Position numbers and translations under genes: made by a program. The notes under the pieces were generated by a model. It was not told the DNA's origin. It saw only the letters and a program-made list of their open reading frames with translations, and made no database searches. Shown here in pieces: positions 46,601 to 58,653 of a stretch of 64,000 bases of DNA. This DNA is from Rebecca billardiae RCC1528 (taxonomy: Eukaryota; Haptophyta): assembly GCA_965240325.2 (NCBI GenBank), contig OZ251249.1, positions 1-64,000 of the forward strand, given 5' to 3'. Every line of letters starts with the position of its first letter. Position 1 is the stretch's first letter.

Positions 46601-49600
46601 CCCAGCCTCTGGGCGCCGCCCGCCAGCACATTCCCAGCTCGCGCGCCCGCAGCCGAGCTCCGCGTGCCGACGCGGCTGCTTGGGGCAGCGGTCAAAGCGA
46701 TGCCCCGCAGTGAAGGAAAGCGCAGTGCCACCCAATACCACCGGGAGGTGGGCCCCTACGTCTGGGGCGGCCTGCCCCGCCCCTCCCGCGCTTGCCCCAG
46801 CCTCTGGGCGCCGCCCGCCAGCACATTCCCAGCTCGCGCGCCCGCAGCTGAGCCACGCGTGCCGACGCGGCTGCTTGGGGCAGCGGTCAAAGCGATGCCC
46901 CGCGGTGAAGGAAAGCGCAGTGCCACCCAATACCACGGGGAGGTGGGCCCCTACGTCTGCCCCGCCCCTCCCGCGCTTGCCCCAGCCTCTGGGCGCCGCC
47001 CGCCAGCACATTCCCAGCTCGCGCGCCCTTAGCCGAGCTCCGCGTGCCGACGCGGCTGCTTGGGGCAGCGGTCAACGCGATGCCCCGCAGTGAAGGAAAG
47101 CGCAGTGCCACCCAATACCACCGGGAGGTGGGCCCCTACGTCTGGGGCGGCCTGCCCCGCCCCTCCCGCGCTTGCCCCAGCCTCTGGACGCCGCCCGCCA
47201 GCACATTCTCAGCTCGCGCGCCCTTAGCCGAGCCACGCGTGCCGACGCGGCTGCTTGGGGCAGCGGTCAAAGCGATGCCCCGCAGTGAAGGAAAGCGCAG
47301 TGCCACCCAATACCACCGGGAGGTGGGCCCCTACGTCTGGGGCGGCCTGCCCCGCCCCTCCCGCGCTTGCCCCAGCCTCTGGGCGCCGCCCGCCAGCACA
47401 TTCCCAGCTCGCGCGCCCGCAGCCGAGCCACGCGTGCCGACGCGGCTGCTTGGGGCAGCGGTCAAAGCGATGCCCCGCAGTGAAGGAAAGCGCAGTGCCA
47501 CCCAATACCACGGGGAGGTGGGCCCCTACGTCTGGGGCGGCCTGCCCCGCCCCTCCCGCGCTTGCCCCAGCCTCTGGGCGCCGCCCGCCAGCACATTCTC
47601 AGCTCGCGCGCCCTTAGCCGAGCTCCGCGTGCCGACGCGGCTGCTTGGGGCAGCGGTCAACGCGATGCCCCGCAGTGAAGGAAAGCGCAGTGCCACCCAA
47701 TACCACCGGGAGGTGGGCCCCTACGTCTGGGGCGGCCTGCCCCGCCCCTCCCGCGCTTGCCCCAGCCTCTGGGCGCCGCCCGCCAGCACATTCCCAGCTC
47801 GCGCGCCCGCAGCCGAGCTCCGCGTGCCGACGCGGCTGCTTGGGGCAGCGGTCAAAGCGATGCCCCGAGGCGAGGGGCGGCACAGTGCCACCCAATACCA
47901 CAGGGAGGTGGGCCCCGACGTCTGGGGCGGCCTGCCCCGCCCCTCCCGCGCTTGCCCCAGCCTCTGGGCGCCGCCCGCCAGCACATTCCCAGCTCGCGCG
48001 CCCTTAGCCGAGCTCCGCGTGCCGACGCGGCTGCTTGGGGCAGCGGTCAAAGCGATGCCCCGCGGTGAAGGAAAGCGCAGTGCCACCCAATACCACCGGG
48101 AGGTGGGCCCCTACGTCTGCCCCGCCCCTCCCGCGCTTGCCCCAGCCTCTGGGCGCCGCCCGCCAGCACATTCTCAGCTCGCGCGCCCTTAGCCGAGCTC
48201 CGCGTGCCGACGCGGCTGCTTGGGGCAGCGGTCAACGCGATGCCCCGCAGTGAAGGAAAGCGCAGTGCCACCCAATACCACCGGGAGGTGGGCCCCTACG
48301 TCTGGGGCGGCCTGCCCCGCCCCTCCCGCGCTTGCCCCAGCCTCTGGGCGCCGCCCGCCAGCACATTCCCAGCTCGCGCGCCCGCAGCCGAGCCACGCGT
48401 GCCGACGCGGCTGCTTGGGGCAGCGGTCAAAGCGATGCCCCGCGGTGAAGGAAAGCGCAGTGCCACCCAATACCACGGGGAGGTGGGCCCCTACGTCTGC
48501 CCCGCCCCTCCCGCGCTTGCCCCAGCCTCTGGGCGCCGCCCGCCAGCACATTCTCAGCTCGCGCGCCCTTAGCCGAGCTCCGCGTGCCGACGCGGCTGCT
48601 TGGGGCAGCGGTCAACGCGATGCCCCGCAGTGAAGGAAAGCGCAGTGCCACCCAATACCACCGGGAGGTGGGCCTCTACGTCTGGGGCGGCCTGCCCCGC
48701 CCCTCCCGCGCTTGCCCCAGCCTCTGGGCGCCGCCCGCCAGCACATTCCCAGCTCGCGCGCCCGCAGCCGAGCTCCGCGTGCCGACGCGGCTGCTTGGGG
48801 CAGCGGTCAAAGCGATGCCCCGCAGTGAAGGAAAGCGCAGTGCCACCCAATACCACAGGGAGGTGGGCCCCGACGTCTGGGGCGGCCTGCCCCGCCCCTC
48901 CCGCGCTTGCCCCAGCCTCTGGACGCCGCCCGCCAGCACATTCCCAGCTCGCGCGCCCTTAGCCGAGCCACGCGTGCCGGCGCGGCTGCTTGGGGCAGCG
49001 GTCAAAGCGATGCCCCGCAGTGAAGGAAAGCGCAGTGCCACCCAATACCACCGGGAGGTGGGCCCCTACGTCTGGGGCGGCCTGCCCCGCCCCTCCCGCG
49101 CTTGCCCCAGCCTCTGGGCGCCGCCCGCCAGCACATGCCAAGCTCGCGCGCCCGCAGCCGAGCCACGCGTGCCGACGCGGCTGCTTGGGGCAGCGGTCAA
49201 AGCGATGCCCCGAGGCGAGGGGCGGCACAGTGCCACCCAATACCACAGGGAGGTGGGCCCCGACGTCTGGGGCGGCCTGCCCCGCCCCTCCCGCGCTTGC
49301 CCCAGCCTCTGGGCGCCGCCCGCCAGCACATTCCCAGCTCGCGCGCCCGCAGCCGAGCTCCGCGTGCCGACGCGGCTGCTTGGGGCAGCGGTCAAAGCGA
49401 TGCCCCGCAGTGAAGGAAAGCGCAGTGCCACCCAATACCACCGGGAGGTGGGCCCCGACGTCTGGGGCGGCCTGCCCCGTCCCTCCCGCGCTTGCCCCAG
49501 CCTCTGGGCGCCGCCCGCCAGCACATTCTCAGCTCGCGCGCCCTTAGCCGAGCTCCGCGTGCCGACGCGGCTGCTTGGGGCAGCGGTCAACGCGATGCCC

Positions 49601-52600
49601 CGAGGCGAGGGGCGGCGCAGTGCCACCCAATACCACAGGGAGGTGGGCCCCGACGTCTGGGGCGGCCTGCCCCGCCCCTCCCGCGCTTGCCCCAGCCTCT
49701 GGGCGCCGCCCGCCAGCACATTCCCAGCTCGCGCGCCCGCAGCCGAGCCACGCGTGCCGACGCGGCTGCTTGGGGCAGCGGTCAAAGCGATGCCCCGCAG
49801 TGAAGGAAAGCGCAGTGCCACCCAATACCACCGGGAGGTGGGCCCCTACGTCTGGGGCGGCCTGCCCCGCCCCTCCCGCGCTTGCCCCAGCCTCTGGGCG
49901 CCGCCCGCCAGCACATTCCCAGCTCGCGCGCCCGCAGCCGAGCCACGCGTGCCGACGCGGCTGCTTGGGGCAGCGGTCAACGCGATGCCCCGCAGTGAAG
50001 GAAAGCGCAGTGCCACCCAATACCACCGGGAGGTGGGCCTCTACGTCTGGGGCGGCCTGCCCCGCCCCTCCCGCGCTTGCCCCAGCCTCTGGGCGCCGCC
50101 CGCCAGCACATTCCCAGCTCGCGCGCCCGCAGCCGAGCCACGCGTGCCGACTCGGCTGCTTGGGGCAGCGGTCAACGCGATGCCCCGAGGCGAGGGGCGG
50201 CGCAGTGCCACCCAATACCACCGGGAGGTGGGCCCCGACGTCTGGGGCGGCCTGCCCCGCCCCTCCCGCGCTTGCCCCAGCCTCTGGGCGCCGCCCGCCA
50301 GCACATTCCCAGCTCGCGCGCCCGCAGCCGAGCCACGCGTGCCGACGCGGCTGCTTGGGGCAGCGGTCAACGCGATGCCCCGCAGTGAAGGAAAGCGCAG
50401 TGCCACCCAATACCACCGGGAGGTGGGCCCCGACGTCTGGGGCGGCCTGCCCCGCCCCTCCCGCACTTGCCCCAGCCTCTGGGCGCCACCCGCCAGCACA
50501 TTCCCAGCTCGCGCGCCCTTAGCCGAGCTCCGCGTGCCGACGCGGCTGCTTGGGGCAGCGGTCAAAGCGATGCCCCGCAGTGAAGGAAAGCGCAGTGCCA
50601 CCCAATACCACAGGGAGGTGGGCCCCGACGTCTGGGGCGGCCTGCCCCGCCCCTCCCGCGCTTGCCCCAGCCTCTGGGCGCCGCCCGCCTGCACATTCCC
50701 AGCTTGCGCGCCCGCAGCCGAGCCACGCGTGCCGACGCGGCTGCTTGGGGCAGCGGTCAACGCGATGCCCCGCAGTGAAGGAAAGCGCAGTGCCACCCAA
50801 TACCACCGGGAGGTGGGCCCCTACGTCTGGGGCGGCCTGCCCCGCCCCTCCCGCGCTTGCCCCAGCCTCTGGACGCCGCCCGCCAGCACATTTCCAGCTC
50901 GCGCGCCCGTAGCCGAGCTCCGCGTGCCGACACGGCTGCTTGGGGCAGCGGTCAAAGCGATGCCCCGCAGTGAAGGAAAGCGCAGTGCCACCCAATACCA
51001 CCGGGAGGTGGGCCCCTACGTCTGGGGCGGCCTGCCCCGCCCCTCCCGCGCTTGCCCCAGCCTCTGGACGCCGCCCGCCAGCACATTCCCAGCTCGCGCG
51101 CCCGCAGCCGAGCTCCGCGTGCCGACGCGGCTGCTTGGGGCAGCGGTCAAAGCGATGCCCCGCAGTGAAGGAAAGCGCAGTGCCACCCAATACCACAGGG
51201 AGGTGGGCCCCGACGTCTGGGGCGGCCTGCCCCGCCCCTCCCGCGCTTGCCCCAGCCTCTGGACGCCGCCCGCCTGCACATTCCCAGCTCGCGCGCCCGC
51301 AGCCGAGCTCCGCGTGCCGACGCGGATGCTTGGGGCAGCGGTCAGAGCGATGCCCCGAGGCGAGGGGCGGCGCAGTGCCACCCAATACCACAGGGAGGTG
51401 GGCCCCGACGTCTGGGGCGGCCTGCCCCGCCCCTCCCGCGCTTGCCCCAGCCTCTGGGCGCCGCCCGCCAGCACATTCCCAGCTCGCGCGCCCTTAGCCG
51501 AGCTCCGCGTGCCGACGCGGCTGCTTGGGGCAGCGGTCAGAGCGATGCCCCGAGGCGAGGGGCGGCGCAGTGCCACCCAATACCACAGGGAGGTGGGCCC
51601 CTACGTCTGGGGCGGCCTGCCCCGCCCCTCCCGCACTTGCCCCAGCCTCTGGACGCCGCCCGCCAGCACATTCCCAGCTCGCGCGCCCGCAGCCGAGCCA
51701 CGCGTGCCGACGCGGCTGCTTGGGGCAGCGGTCAAAGCGATGCCCCGCAGTGAAGGAAAGCGCAGTGCCACCCAATACCACCGGGAGGTGGGCCCCGACG
51801 TCTGGGGCGGCCTGCCCCGCCCCTCCCGCGCTTGCCCCAGCCTCTGGGCGCCGCCCGCCGGCACATTCCCAGCTCGCGCGCCCTTAGCCGAGCTCCGCGT
51901 GCCGACGCGGCTGCTTGGGGCAGCGGTCAGAGCGATGCCCCGAGGCGAGGGGCGGCGCAGTGCCACCCAATACCACCGGGAGGTGGGCCCCGACGTCTGG
52001 GACGGCCTGCCCCGTCCCTCCCGCGCTTGCCCCAGCCTCTGGGCGCCGCCCGCCAGCACATTCTCAGCTCGCGCGCCCTTAGCCGAGCTCCGCGTGCCGA
52101 CGCGGCTGCTTGGGGCAGCGGTCAACGCGATGCCCCGAGGCGAGGGGTGGCGCAGTGCCACCCAATACCACAGGGAGGTGGGCCCCGACGTCTGGGGCGG
52201 CCTGCCCCGACCCTCCCGCGCTTGCCCCAGCCTCTGGACGCCGCCCGCCAGCACATTCCCAGCTCGCGCGCCCTTAGCCGAGCTTCGCGTGCCGACGCGG
52301 CTGCTTGGGGCAGCGGTCAAAGCGATGCCCCGCAGTGAAGGAAAGCGCAGTGCCACCCAATACCACCGGGAGGTGGGCCCCTACGTCTGGGGCGGCCTGC
52401 CCCGCCCCTCCCGCGCTTGCCCCAGCCTCTGGGCGCCACCCGCCAGCACATTCCCAGCTCGCGCGCCCGCAGCCGAGCTCCGCGTGCCGACGCGGCTGCT
52501 TGGGGCAGCGGTCAGAGCGATGCCCCGCGGCGAGGGGCGGCGCAGTGCCACCCAATACCACAGGGAGGTGGGCCCCTACGTCTGGGGCGGCCTGCCCCGC

Positions 52601-53146
52601 CCCTCCCGCGCTTGCCCCAGCCTCTGGGCGCCGCCCGCCAGCACATTCCCAGCTCGCGCGCCCTTAGCCGAGCTCCGCGTGCCGACGCGGCTGCTTGGGG
52701 CAGCGGTCAGAGCGATGCCCCGAGGCGAGGGGTGGCGCAGTGCCATCCAATACCAGCGGGAGGTGGGCCCCTACGTCTGGGGCGGCCTGCCCCGCCCCTC
52801 CCGCACTTGCCCCAGCCTCTGGACGCCGCCCGCCAGCACATTCCCAGCTCGCGCGCCCGCAGCCGAGCCACGCGTGCCGACGCGGCTGCTTGGGGCAGCG
52901 GTCAAAGCGATGCCCCGCAGTGAAGGAAAGCGCAGTGCCACCCAATACCACCGGGAGGTGGGCCCCGACGTCTGGGGCGGCCTGCCCCGCCCCTCCCGCG
53001 CTTGCCCCAGCCTCTGGACGCCGCCCGCCAGCACATTCCCAGCTCGCGCGCCCGCAGCCGAGCTCCGCGTGCCGACGCGGCTGCTTGGGGCAGCGGTCAA
53101 AGCGATGCCCCGCAGTGAAGGAAAGCGCAGTGCCACCCAATACCAC
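43601..53146 (+). repeat. 195-bp satellite array, about 49 monomers
   Basis: Monomer of 195 bp, recognised by CAGTGCCACCCAATACCAC, then GTCTGGGGCGGCCTGCCCC, GCCAGCACATTCCCAGCTCG and GGCTGCTTGGGGCAGCGGTC. Monomers come in mixed subtypes: CGCAGTGAAGGAAAGC versus CGAGGCGAGGGGCGGC, and CCCTTAGCCGAG versus CCCGCAGCCGAG. A few are shortened, lacking part of GTCTGGGGCGGCCTG near 44605, 45405, 46958, 48118 and 48498, and one has a small internal duplication near 44725. The array begins and ends with the same CAGTGCCACCCAATACCAC block. 195 is divisible by three and stop-free in several frames, so frames of more than 1,000 codons are artefacts. I see no evidence of coding. Confidence 0.97.
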
Positions 53147-53375
53147 ACACCCGGGGCACCACGGGCTCGCGCCGTTCGGCGGCGGCGCCGTGTTCGGCGG
53201 CGGCGGCTACGCCGACGGGCTGCACATGGGCGGCGCCTACTACGACCCGAGCGGCATGGACATGTTTGGCGGCTCGCAGCCGCCGCCGCTGCCGCCGCAG
53301 CCGCCGCAGCAGTGAGCGCCGCAAGAGCTGCGGGCAGCCGCCGGCGGCGGCGGCACGCAGCAGCACACACGTCAC
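53147..53375 (+). pseudogene. Inverted, decayed copy of the Gln-rich gene 3' end
   Basis: Plus-strand sequence encoding HPGHHGLAPFGGGAVFGGGG...DMFGGSQPPPLPPQPPQQ and a stop at 53313-53315. It matches the last 70 or so residues of the minus-strand gene ending at 42190. Three in-frame losses of Gly/Met-rich codons are visible, and similarity continues about 60 bp into the 3' flank (CACGCAGCAGCACAC). The copy begins inside the coding region directly at the end of the satellite, with no start, so it is a gene fragment. Confidence 0.85.
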
Positions 53376-54690
53376 GCCCCGCCCTGCCCCACGCCGCCGC
53401 CGCCGCCGCCCGCTCTCGCGCGGGCGGCGTCGCGCGCGACGACCGCTGCGCGACCCGGCGCGTGCGACGGCGGTCGTCTCTGGACGGCCAGCGCACATGC
53501 GCGGCTCGGCTCGGGCCTAGGTCCGGTGGGCCCTCGGCCTCGGGCAGCCAGCCGGGCCGCTGCGCCGGTGGCGCCCGTGCGGCTCGGCTGGGCCGCCGCA
53601 GCCTAGCCGCTTCGGGAGGCAGTCCGTGGTGCCAGTGAGCCCCCGCCCCGCGCCCCCATCTCTTCACCGTTGATGCCGGGATAAGCCCCGGTGGCCGTGG
53701 ATTCACTACTCTGGACATCACTTTCGTAGTTAGTCGTCGTCAGCACGGCCGCCCGAAGTCGGCCAAGTGCCCACTGCTACATCAATTCGAGCGTATGGCG
53801 GGCCGTAGGTCCGCCCCTTGTAGTGCCCGGGAAAAAGATAAGAAAAAGAAAAGGAAAAAAGAAAATCGCCTCGCAAAGAAAAGAAAATCGCCTCGCTCAC
53901 TGCCGGGTCGCTTCGCTCACTACCGGGCGCCCTCGCAGCTCCCACTGGGGACGCTCGGCCGAAAACCATGTCGGCCATGGCGCGGAGCGCGTGGGCGGCG
54001 CGCGCCGAATCCAACGCCGGCGCGGACATCGCGAGAGACGCGAGAAGACTCCCGAGGGGGGTTTTCGCCCGATTCGCGATTGCTGCCCTCCTCGTCTCGC
54101 GTGCAGGTCGAACGGGGGCCAAAGTCGACGCGTTTGGAGGCACGCTCGGCGCGTCGACACGATCGTGCGACCTGGGGCGGTCCTCGCCCGACTTGCACGT
54201 CGAGCGCTCGCACGAGCCATAGTATTAAGCACTGCGCACGACAACCACCTCGCGCGATCCACCGTCGCGCGTCGGGCTCGGTGCGGAAAGGCCCTCATCA
54301 CGAGGTGTCTCGCGGGCGGGAAGCGCCATCGCACGCGACGCAAGATTTGGCGCGGCCTTCTGAACACCATTACCGGAATCCACACACCGGACTGTCGCGT
54401 GGCAAGGTCGGGCGCATGCAAATCCGTTTGCTACGGTCGGTGGCGTTCCAGAGCGAGCGATCATCTTTCGCGCTCGCGAGCTCGCGGCCAAAGATCGCTC
54501 CGCGCTCGAGGGCCCACGTCCCGGGCCTGCATGGCGCCGACGGTGACCAATGCGACGGAGGGGCAGCGCAAAGCGGCGTACGACGCGCACCGCACGCACC
54601 TCCCGGGTTTGCAGCCGTGGAAGGAACCGCGTCTTGGCGAGGCGGCGGCCCTCGTCGCACAGCGCTCGATCCCAGACGCACATCCGCCAC
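53376..54690. other. Intergenic region, no supported gene
   Basis: GC-rich sequence with a purine tract of A/G runs at 53826-53890 and short GAAAATCGCCTCGC and CGCTCACT.CCGGG direct repeats within 53860-53930. Open frames up to about 400 codons exist but are Arg/Ser-rich without domain features. Confidence 0.5.
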
Positions 54691-54693
54691 GAG

Positions 54694-54903
54694 ATGAAAC
54701 GCCGAGCGTGCAACATCGTCGCCCCATCCTCCACCATGGCACGGGCGCTGCTGGACGAGGCCGACGTCGTGAAGCCAGTGGCACATGCGCTGCGCTTCAT
54801 GTGCCTGCTCGAGCAGCGCGTGCCCACCCTCGATCGCGAGTGGCACACGCTCTCGCACTGCCGGCGCGCGCGCACCGCACTTCCAGACGACCTAAACAAA
54901 TGA
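54694..54903 (+). CDS. Possible short gene or gene remnant
   Basis: A 69-residue frame, MKRRACNIVAPSSTMARALL..., then a helical-looking stretch DEADVVKPVAHALRFMCLLEQR and a stop at 54901-54903. The composition is more protein-like than its surroundings, but no family is recognised. The sequence just upstream (54531-54690) reads better in another frame, so this could be a frameshifted relic. Confidence 0.2.
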   Translation: MKRRACNIVAPSSTMARALLDEADVVKPVAHALRFMCLLEQRVPTLDREWHTLSHCRRARTALPDDLNK

Positions 54904-55735
54904 AACATGACATCACACTCCGCCACCACTGTTTTGCTCCGAGGGCATTGAACCGTCACCGTCAGGCGTCACAAGCAAGCCGCCGTCGCACGCCAATCAG
55001 TTGGCAGTGCGCGTGCGCGCAGTCGACGCCGGCTCGGCACGATGACGAGTAGCGCAGTGGGTGCACGAATACACGCGCAATCACACTGTCGGTGAGATCA
55101 CCAGAGTCATCTGTCGCGCGTTATTATTCGTCAGTGAGTCAGGTAGCTCACCATCATCTGTGTGTCGCATTGTTATTCGTCATCCTGCCCGTCAAACCGC
55201 TAAATAAAACTAAAAGGCGCGAATAACGACCCGCTGAAGGAAATATTGCGACAGCACTGGCACGGCCCGCCGACCCCCCCGCCCGCCAGGGCAGAGTTTA
55301 TATTTCGTCATCACTACGCTCTGAAAACTTACCCCGCCATATATCGTTCGGTTCGGCGGCGCGCGCGGCTTTTACTGCTTGCACAGTGAACACGCCCCAG
55401 CGGCGGAGCGGACAAACAATGGCGGCCGACGGCCGCGGGCCGCCCCCCAGCCTCTCTCGCACGGCGCCGCGCCCCGCTGCTGGCTGCTGACGGGTACCGG
55501 CGCTAGATGTGTTCGGAATGCAGCAGGTGACGAGTCGGCTATCATCTCAGGCCCGCGCGCCGTGCGCAGCGCCGCGAACAGCGTCAATCTTGAGCCTGCC
55601 CCGCGGCGCGGTGACGCGCAGCCGACGGCGGAGAACCGCGAGCTCATTCAAGCCTGCGCGCGCGGCGCGCGCATCGGGGCGTAGGTGGGCGAGTGAGCAA
55701 TGAGCATACGCGTGCAGTATGGCCAGTGCGCGCGC
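54904..55735. other. Intergenic region with short direct repeats
   Basis: Lower-GC stretch. Two similar segments, CATCTGTCGCGCGTTATTATTCGTCA (about 55110) and CATCTGTGTGTCGCATTGTTATTCGTCA (about 55155), form a loose direct repeat. No gene seen. Confidence 0.5.
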
Positions 55736-55747
55736 CGCAGCACGCAC

Positions 55748-55965
55748 CTTGCGGGCCCGCGCCGCGGCGGCCCTGGCCTGCTTGAGCAGCTTGCAGTTCG
55801 TCTCGAGCTTCATGCCCTTGGTCTTCTTCTGCTTCTTGCCGATCATCTTCCGCGCCGACGTGAAGCGGAAGGTCGACTCGATGCGGCTCCGGAACTGGAT
55901 GACGTGGCCGTCCTTCCGCCGCCGCGTCGTGCCCTTGGCCTTGCACGAGTTGCGCTTAGGTAACC
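55748..55965 (-). CDS. Candidate Lys-rich exon of an unidentified gene
   Basis: The minus strand reads RNSCKAKGTTRRRKDGHVIQ... then a Lys-rich stretch RKMIGKKQKKTKGMKLETNC, followed by an Ala/Arg helix-like stretch. Every codon ends in G or C. The exon could end at AAG^GTGCGTG (donor at 55747), a donor much like those of the giant gene. The upstream acceptor is uncertain (CCTAG near 55966 or CCTAAG near 55955). The protein is not recognised. The opposite strand is also open with hydrophobic content and shares third positions, so strand assignment is tentative. Confidence 0.3.
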
Positions 55966-55968
55966 TAG

Positions 55969-56187
55969 GAGCTGCTCGTGCTCGCGAGCGACGAGCTCAT
56001 CTCGCTGCGGCAGGACGCGCCGTACGCCGACCTCTTCATCGCGCAGACGGTGCGCGCCGCCGCGCGCCGCCGCGCGCCGCCGCGCGCCGCCGACGGCTGA
56101 GGCGTGCCCGCCCGCCCCGCGCCGCGCCGCGCGCAGGACAAGTTTGGCGACCGCGCGGCGCGCGAGGGCGCGCTCGAGCAGCGCTGA
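55969..56187 (+). CDS. Candidate terminal exon pair of an unidentified gene
   Basis: Exon 55969-56049 encodes ELLVLASDELISLRQDAPYA-DLFIAQT (27 codons). A GTGCGC...GCGCAG intron (56050-56136, 87 bp, phase 0) then joins exon 56137-56187, DKFGDRAAREGALEQR plus a stop. Acceptors CCTAG^GAG and GCGCAG^GAC fit the intron style of this window. No upstream exon or start was found, and no family is recognised. The intron is a GCGCGCCGCC-rich low-complexity tract. Confidence 0.35.
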
Positions 56188-58650
56188 GTGAGCCGCCGGC
56201 CGCCGCGCCCGCCCGCGGGGAAGCGGTGCGCGAGGCTGGGCAGCTGCAGAGGCAGCCGCAGTGGTGGAGGAGAGCTCGCCCGTGCCGCACAGCGTCAGTC
56301 AGCGGCAGCGGCTCGAGAGTATTTATTCAGTGCAGGTCGTGTTAATGGGCGGTTATTAGCAGCGGGCGACGTAATGACCTGGCCGCACGTCGCGGCGACG
56401 CGGCGCTCGGCGCCGCCGAGCCGCACTCGCGCGCCGCCACGGCCTCCGCATCGGAGCCGCTCGCAGGCGGGCGCGTCGTCGCTCCCTCCCCCTGGATCTC
56501 GCTCCCTCGCGCCGGTCGCGCCGGTCGCGCCCTCGGCCGGGCAGAACCGACTGCCGCGTCGCTGCGCCGCCTCGGCGCGCCCCGCGGCGGCGGGGGCGGC
56601 GGCCCCGCGGCCAGCCGGTCGAGCGCTGGCACCGCGAGCCCGGCGCGCGGCGGCACGGGCGCGCGGCGCCGCCCTCGCCTGCGCGGCCGCACCCGAGCAC
56701 GGCTACGCGCAGCGCCCGCGCCCGACGAGGACGAGCCGCGCCGGGCCTCCGCGCGCCGTTCACAACCGGTTGGCCCGAGCGCGCGCGCCTCGGCGGCGCC
56801 GCCCTCGCGCGCGCCCGCGCCGCACGCCGCGCTCGCGGCTGGCTGCCGGGCGCCGCGTCCGCGGGCCGCGCCCGCGGGCCGCCGGCGCCTTTGGTGGCGA
56901 GGTCGTCGGCCTCGCAAGGGCTCGCGCCGGCGAGCGGCACGCAGGGCGAGGGCGGCACGGGCGCGCCCTCGCCGCCGCTGCCCGGCCGCCTCGCGCGCGG
57001 CTGCGCTGTCTCGCGGGAGGCGGCGATGGCTAGGGCCCCGCCGCCATCGCCCCGCCGCGCCCACCAATTCAATTCACGCCGGCCAATACTACATCACATT
57101 TAATTACACATCTTTGTGATTCCCTGGCCGCCGGTTCACGATGGCGGCTGACCGGCCCGGCCGGGGCCCAACTTGGCGGGCGCCTCGCCGCGCAGGCGGG
57201 CGCGCTGCGTGGCGCGCACGCACACCGCGCGTCGCGCGTATGCGTGGTGCCCAGCGAAACCGCGAGATGGCGCGCCCGCTGCTGCGACCGCGTGACGGCG
57301 GCCCCGTCACTCGTCGCGTGCGCGGCGCTGGCCCCCGCGCGCGCGGTCGCGCTCGGTGCCCGACAGCGCGTGTCGCGCTCCGCTTCGCTCGCCGAGCGGA
57401 GCGGCGCGGGCCGCGTTGGGGCGGAGCCTCCATGCAGCCTCACACTGCACGCGAGCTGAGCCGATGCGATCGGCGGGGCCGCGGCGAGCTGGAGCGCGCA
57501 GTGGCCACGCTGCGCGCGCAGCCGGCCGGCGCGCGCGCCGCCCGTGTGGCGGTGTGGATCGTGCACGCGGGCGAGAAGGCGGTGGGCGGTGGCGCGGGCG
57601 ACCGGGCGATCCCGCTGCGCGTGTTGCACGTGGCGGCGGGCACCATGCTCCGCGATCTGCGCGCCGAGCTCGCCGCGCCCGCCGGCGCCGTGTGCCCCTC
57701 GACGCGGCGCGGCTCGCGGCCGCCCGCGTCTGGCTGCGCCGCGGAGCCGCGCTCGAGGCTGCTCGGACGAGACATGCGATCGGGGCGCGGGGCGGGGGCT
57801 GCGTCGACCGGTGCGAGGTCCTGGGACAGCAAAAGCGCCCTGCGCGCGTCGCGTGCGGTGCACGGCCGCGCCGTCCGACGACGCCGAGGCGAGCTCGCAC
57901 CGGCGGCTGCCAGCCACTCGCGACCCCGGCGGAGCCGTCACGCACGGCAACAGCACCCTCGGCGCACGCGGCCGGCGCGGCAGCGCGCGCGGGTGCGGGC
58001 GCGGGTGCGAGGGCAACCGGTGCGCGCGCACGCACCCCGCGCGGGGCCGCAGGCGCGTCGGCTGCTCGTCGGTGCGCAACACGCCTGCCGAGCAGCTGCT
58101 GCCGCCACGAGCCGTCACGCACAGCTGCTCGGGGCAGCGAGCGCGCATGTTCGCGTCGGGGGAGGGGAGCACGTGCGCGTGCTGCCCGCGCCATGCGCGT
58201 GGTCCCGTCGCTCGCTCACGCCGGTCGCTTCGCCGACCCGCGCCGCGACGCACATTCCAACGCTGAATGTCCGTTCCGCACACCGCGCGGCCGCAGGCTG
58301 CTGAGCGGAGCTGCGCGAGCGCGCGCGCGCCCTGCTGCGGGCGAGCGGCAGAGGGCGGCGGCGCGAACGGAGCGGGCGGCGAGCACAGCCGCGCTGAGTG
58401 TGAGTGGCACCGCCACCGCGCGCCGTGGCGGCAGCAGCGTGCGGCGAGCCGTCGAGGCAGGAGCGCGGCGGCCGCGAGCGTGCCGGCCGGCCGGCCGGCC
58501 GCAGGCCGCTGTCTGCACTGCTGAGCTAGCTGCGTCGTGAGCGCGCGCGCGCCCCTGCTGCGGGCGAGCGGCAGCGGGCGGCGGCGCGAATAGAGCGGGC
58601 GGCGGCGAGCACGGACGGCCAAGCCGACGAGTGCGAGATATAGTGGCACC
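56188..58650. other. GC-rich region without a supported gene
   Basis: Open frames on both strands are Arg/Ala/Pro-rich and lack recognisable domains. The most protein-like stretch is plus-strand 57430-57720 (ELERAVATLRAQ... RAIPLRVLHVAAGTMLRDLR), perhaps an exon fragment. Near 57780-57830 there is similarity to the dispersed sequence at 15880. A (GGCC)n run lies at about 58484-58500. Confidence 0.4.
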
Positions 58651-58653
58651 GCG

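Noticed and set aside
43601-53146. CRISPR-like array
   Set aside because: Units are nearly identical over the full 195 bp with no unique spacers, and the setting is a eukaryotic chromosome end.
43525-53638. Long repetitive proteins (up to 1,684 codons) on the plus strand and similar minus-strand frames
   Set aside because: Products of a 195-bp satellite whose length is a multiple of three. Several frames on both strands are open at once, and deletions in some monomers shift frames without selection against it.
53823-55052. 409-codon plus-strand frame after the purine-rich tract
   Set aside because: Starts in an A/G-rich simple tract and continues as Arg/His/Ser-rich sequence without any recognisable domain. 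The more protein-like parts of this stretch lie in different frames.
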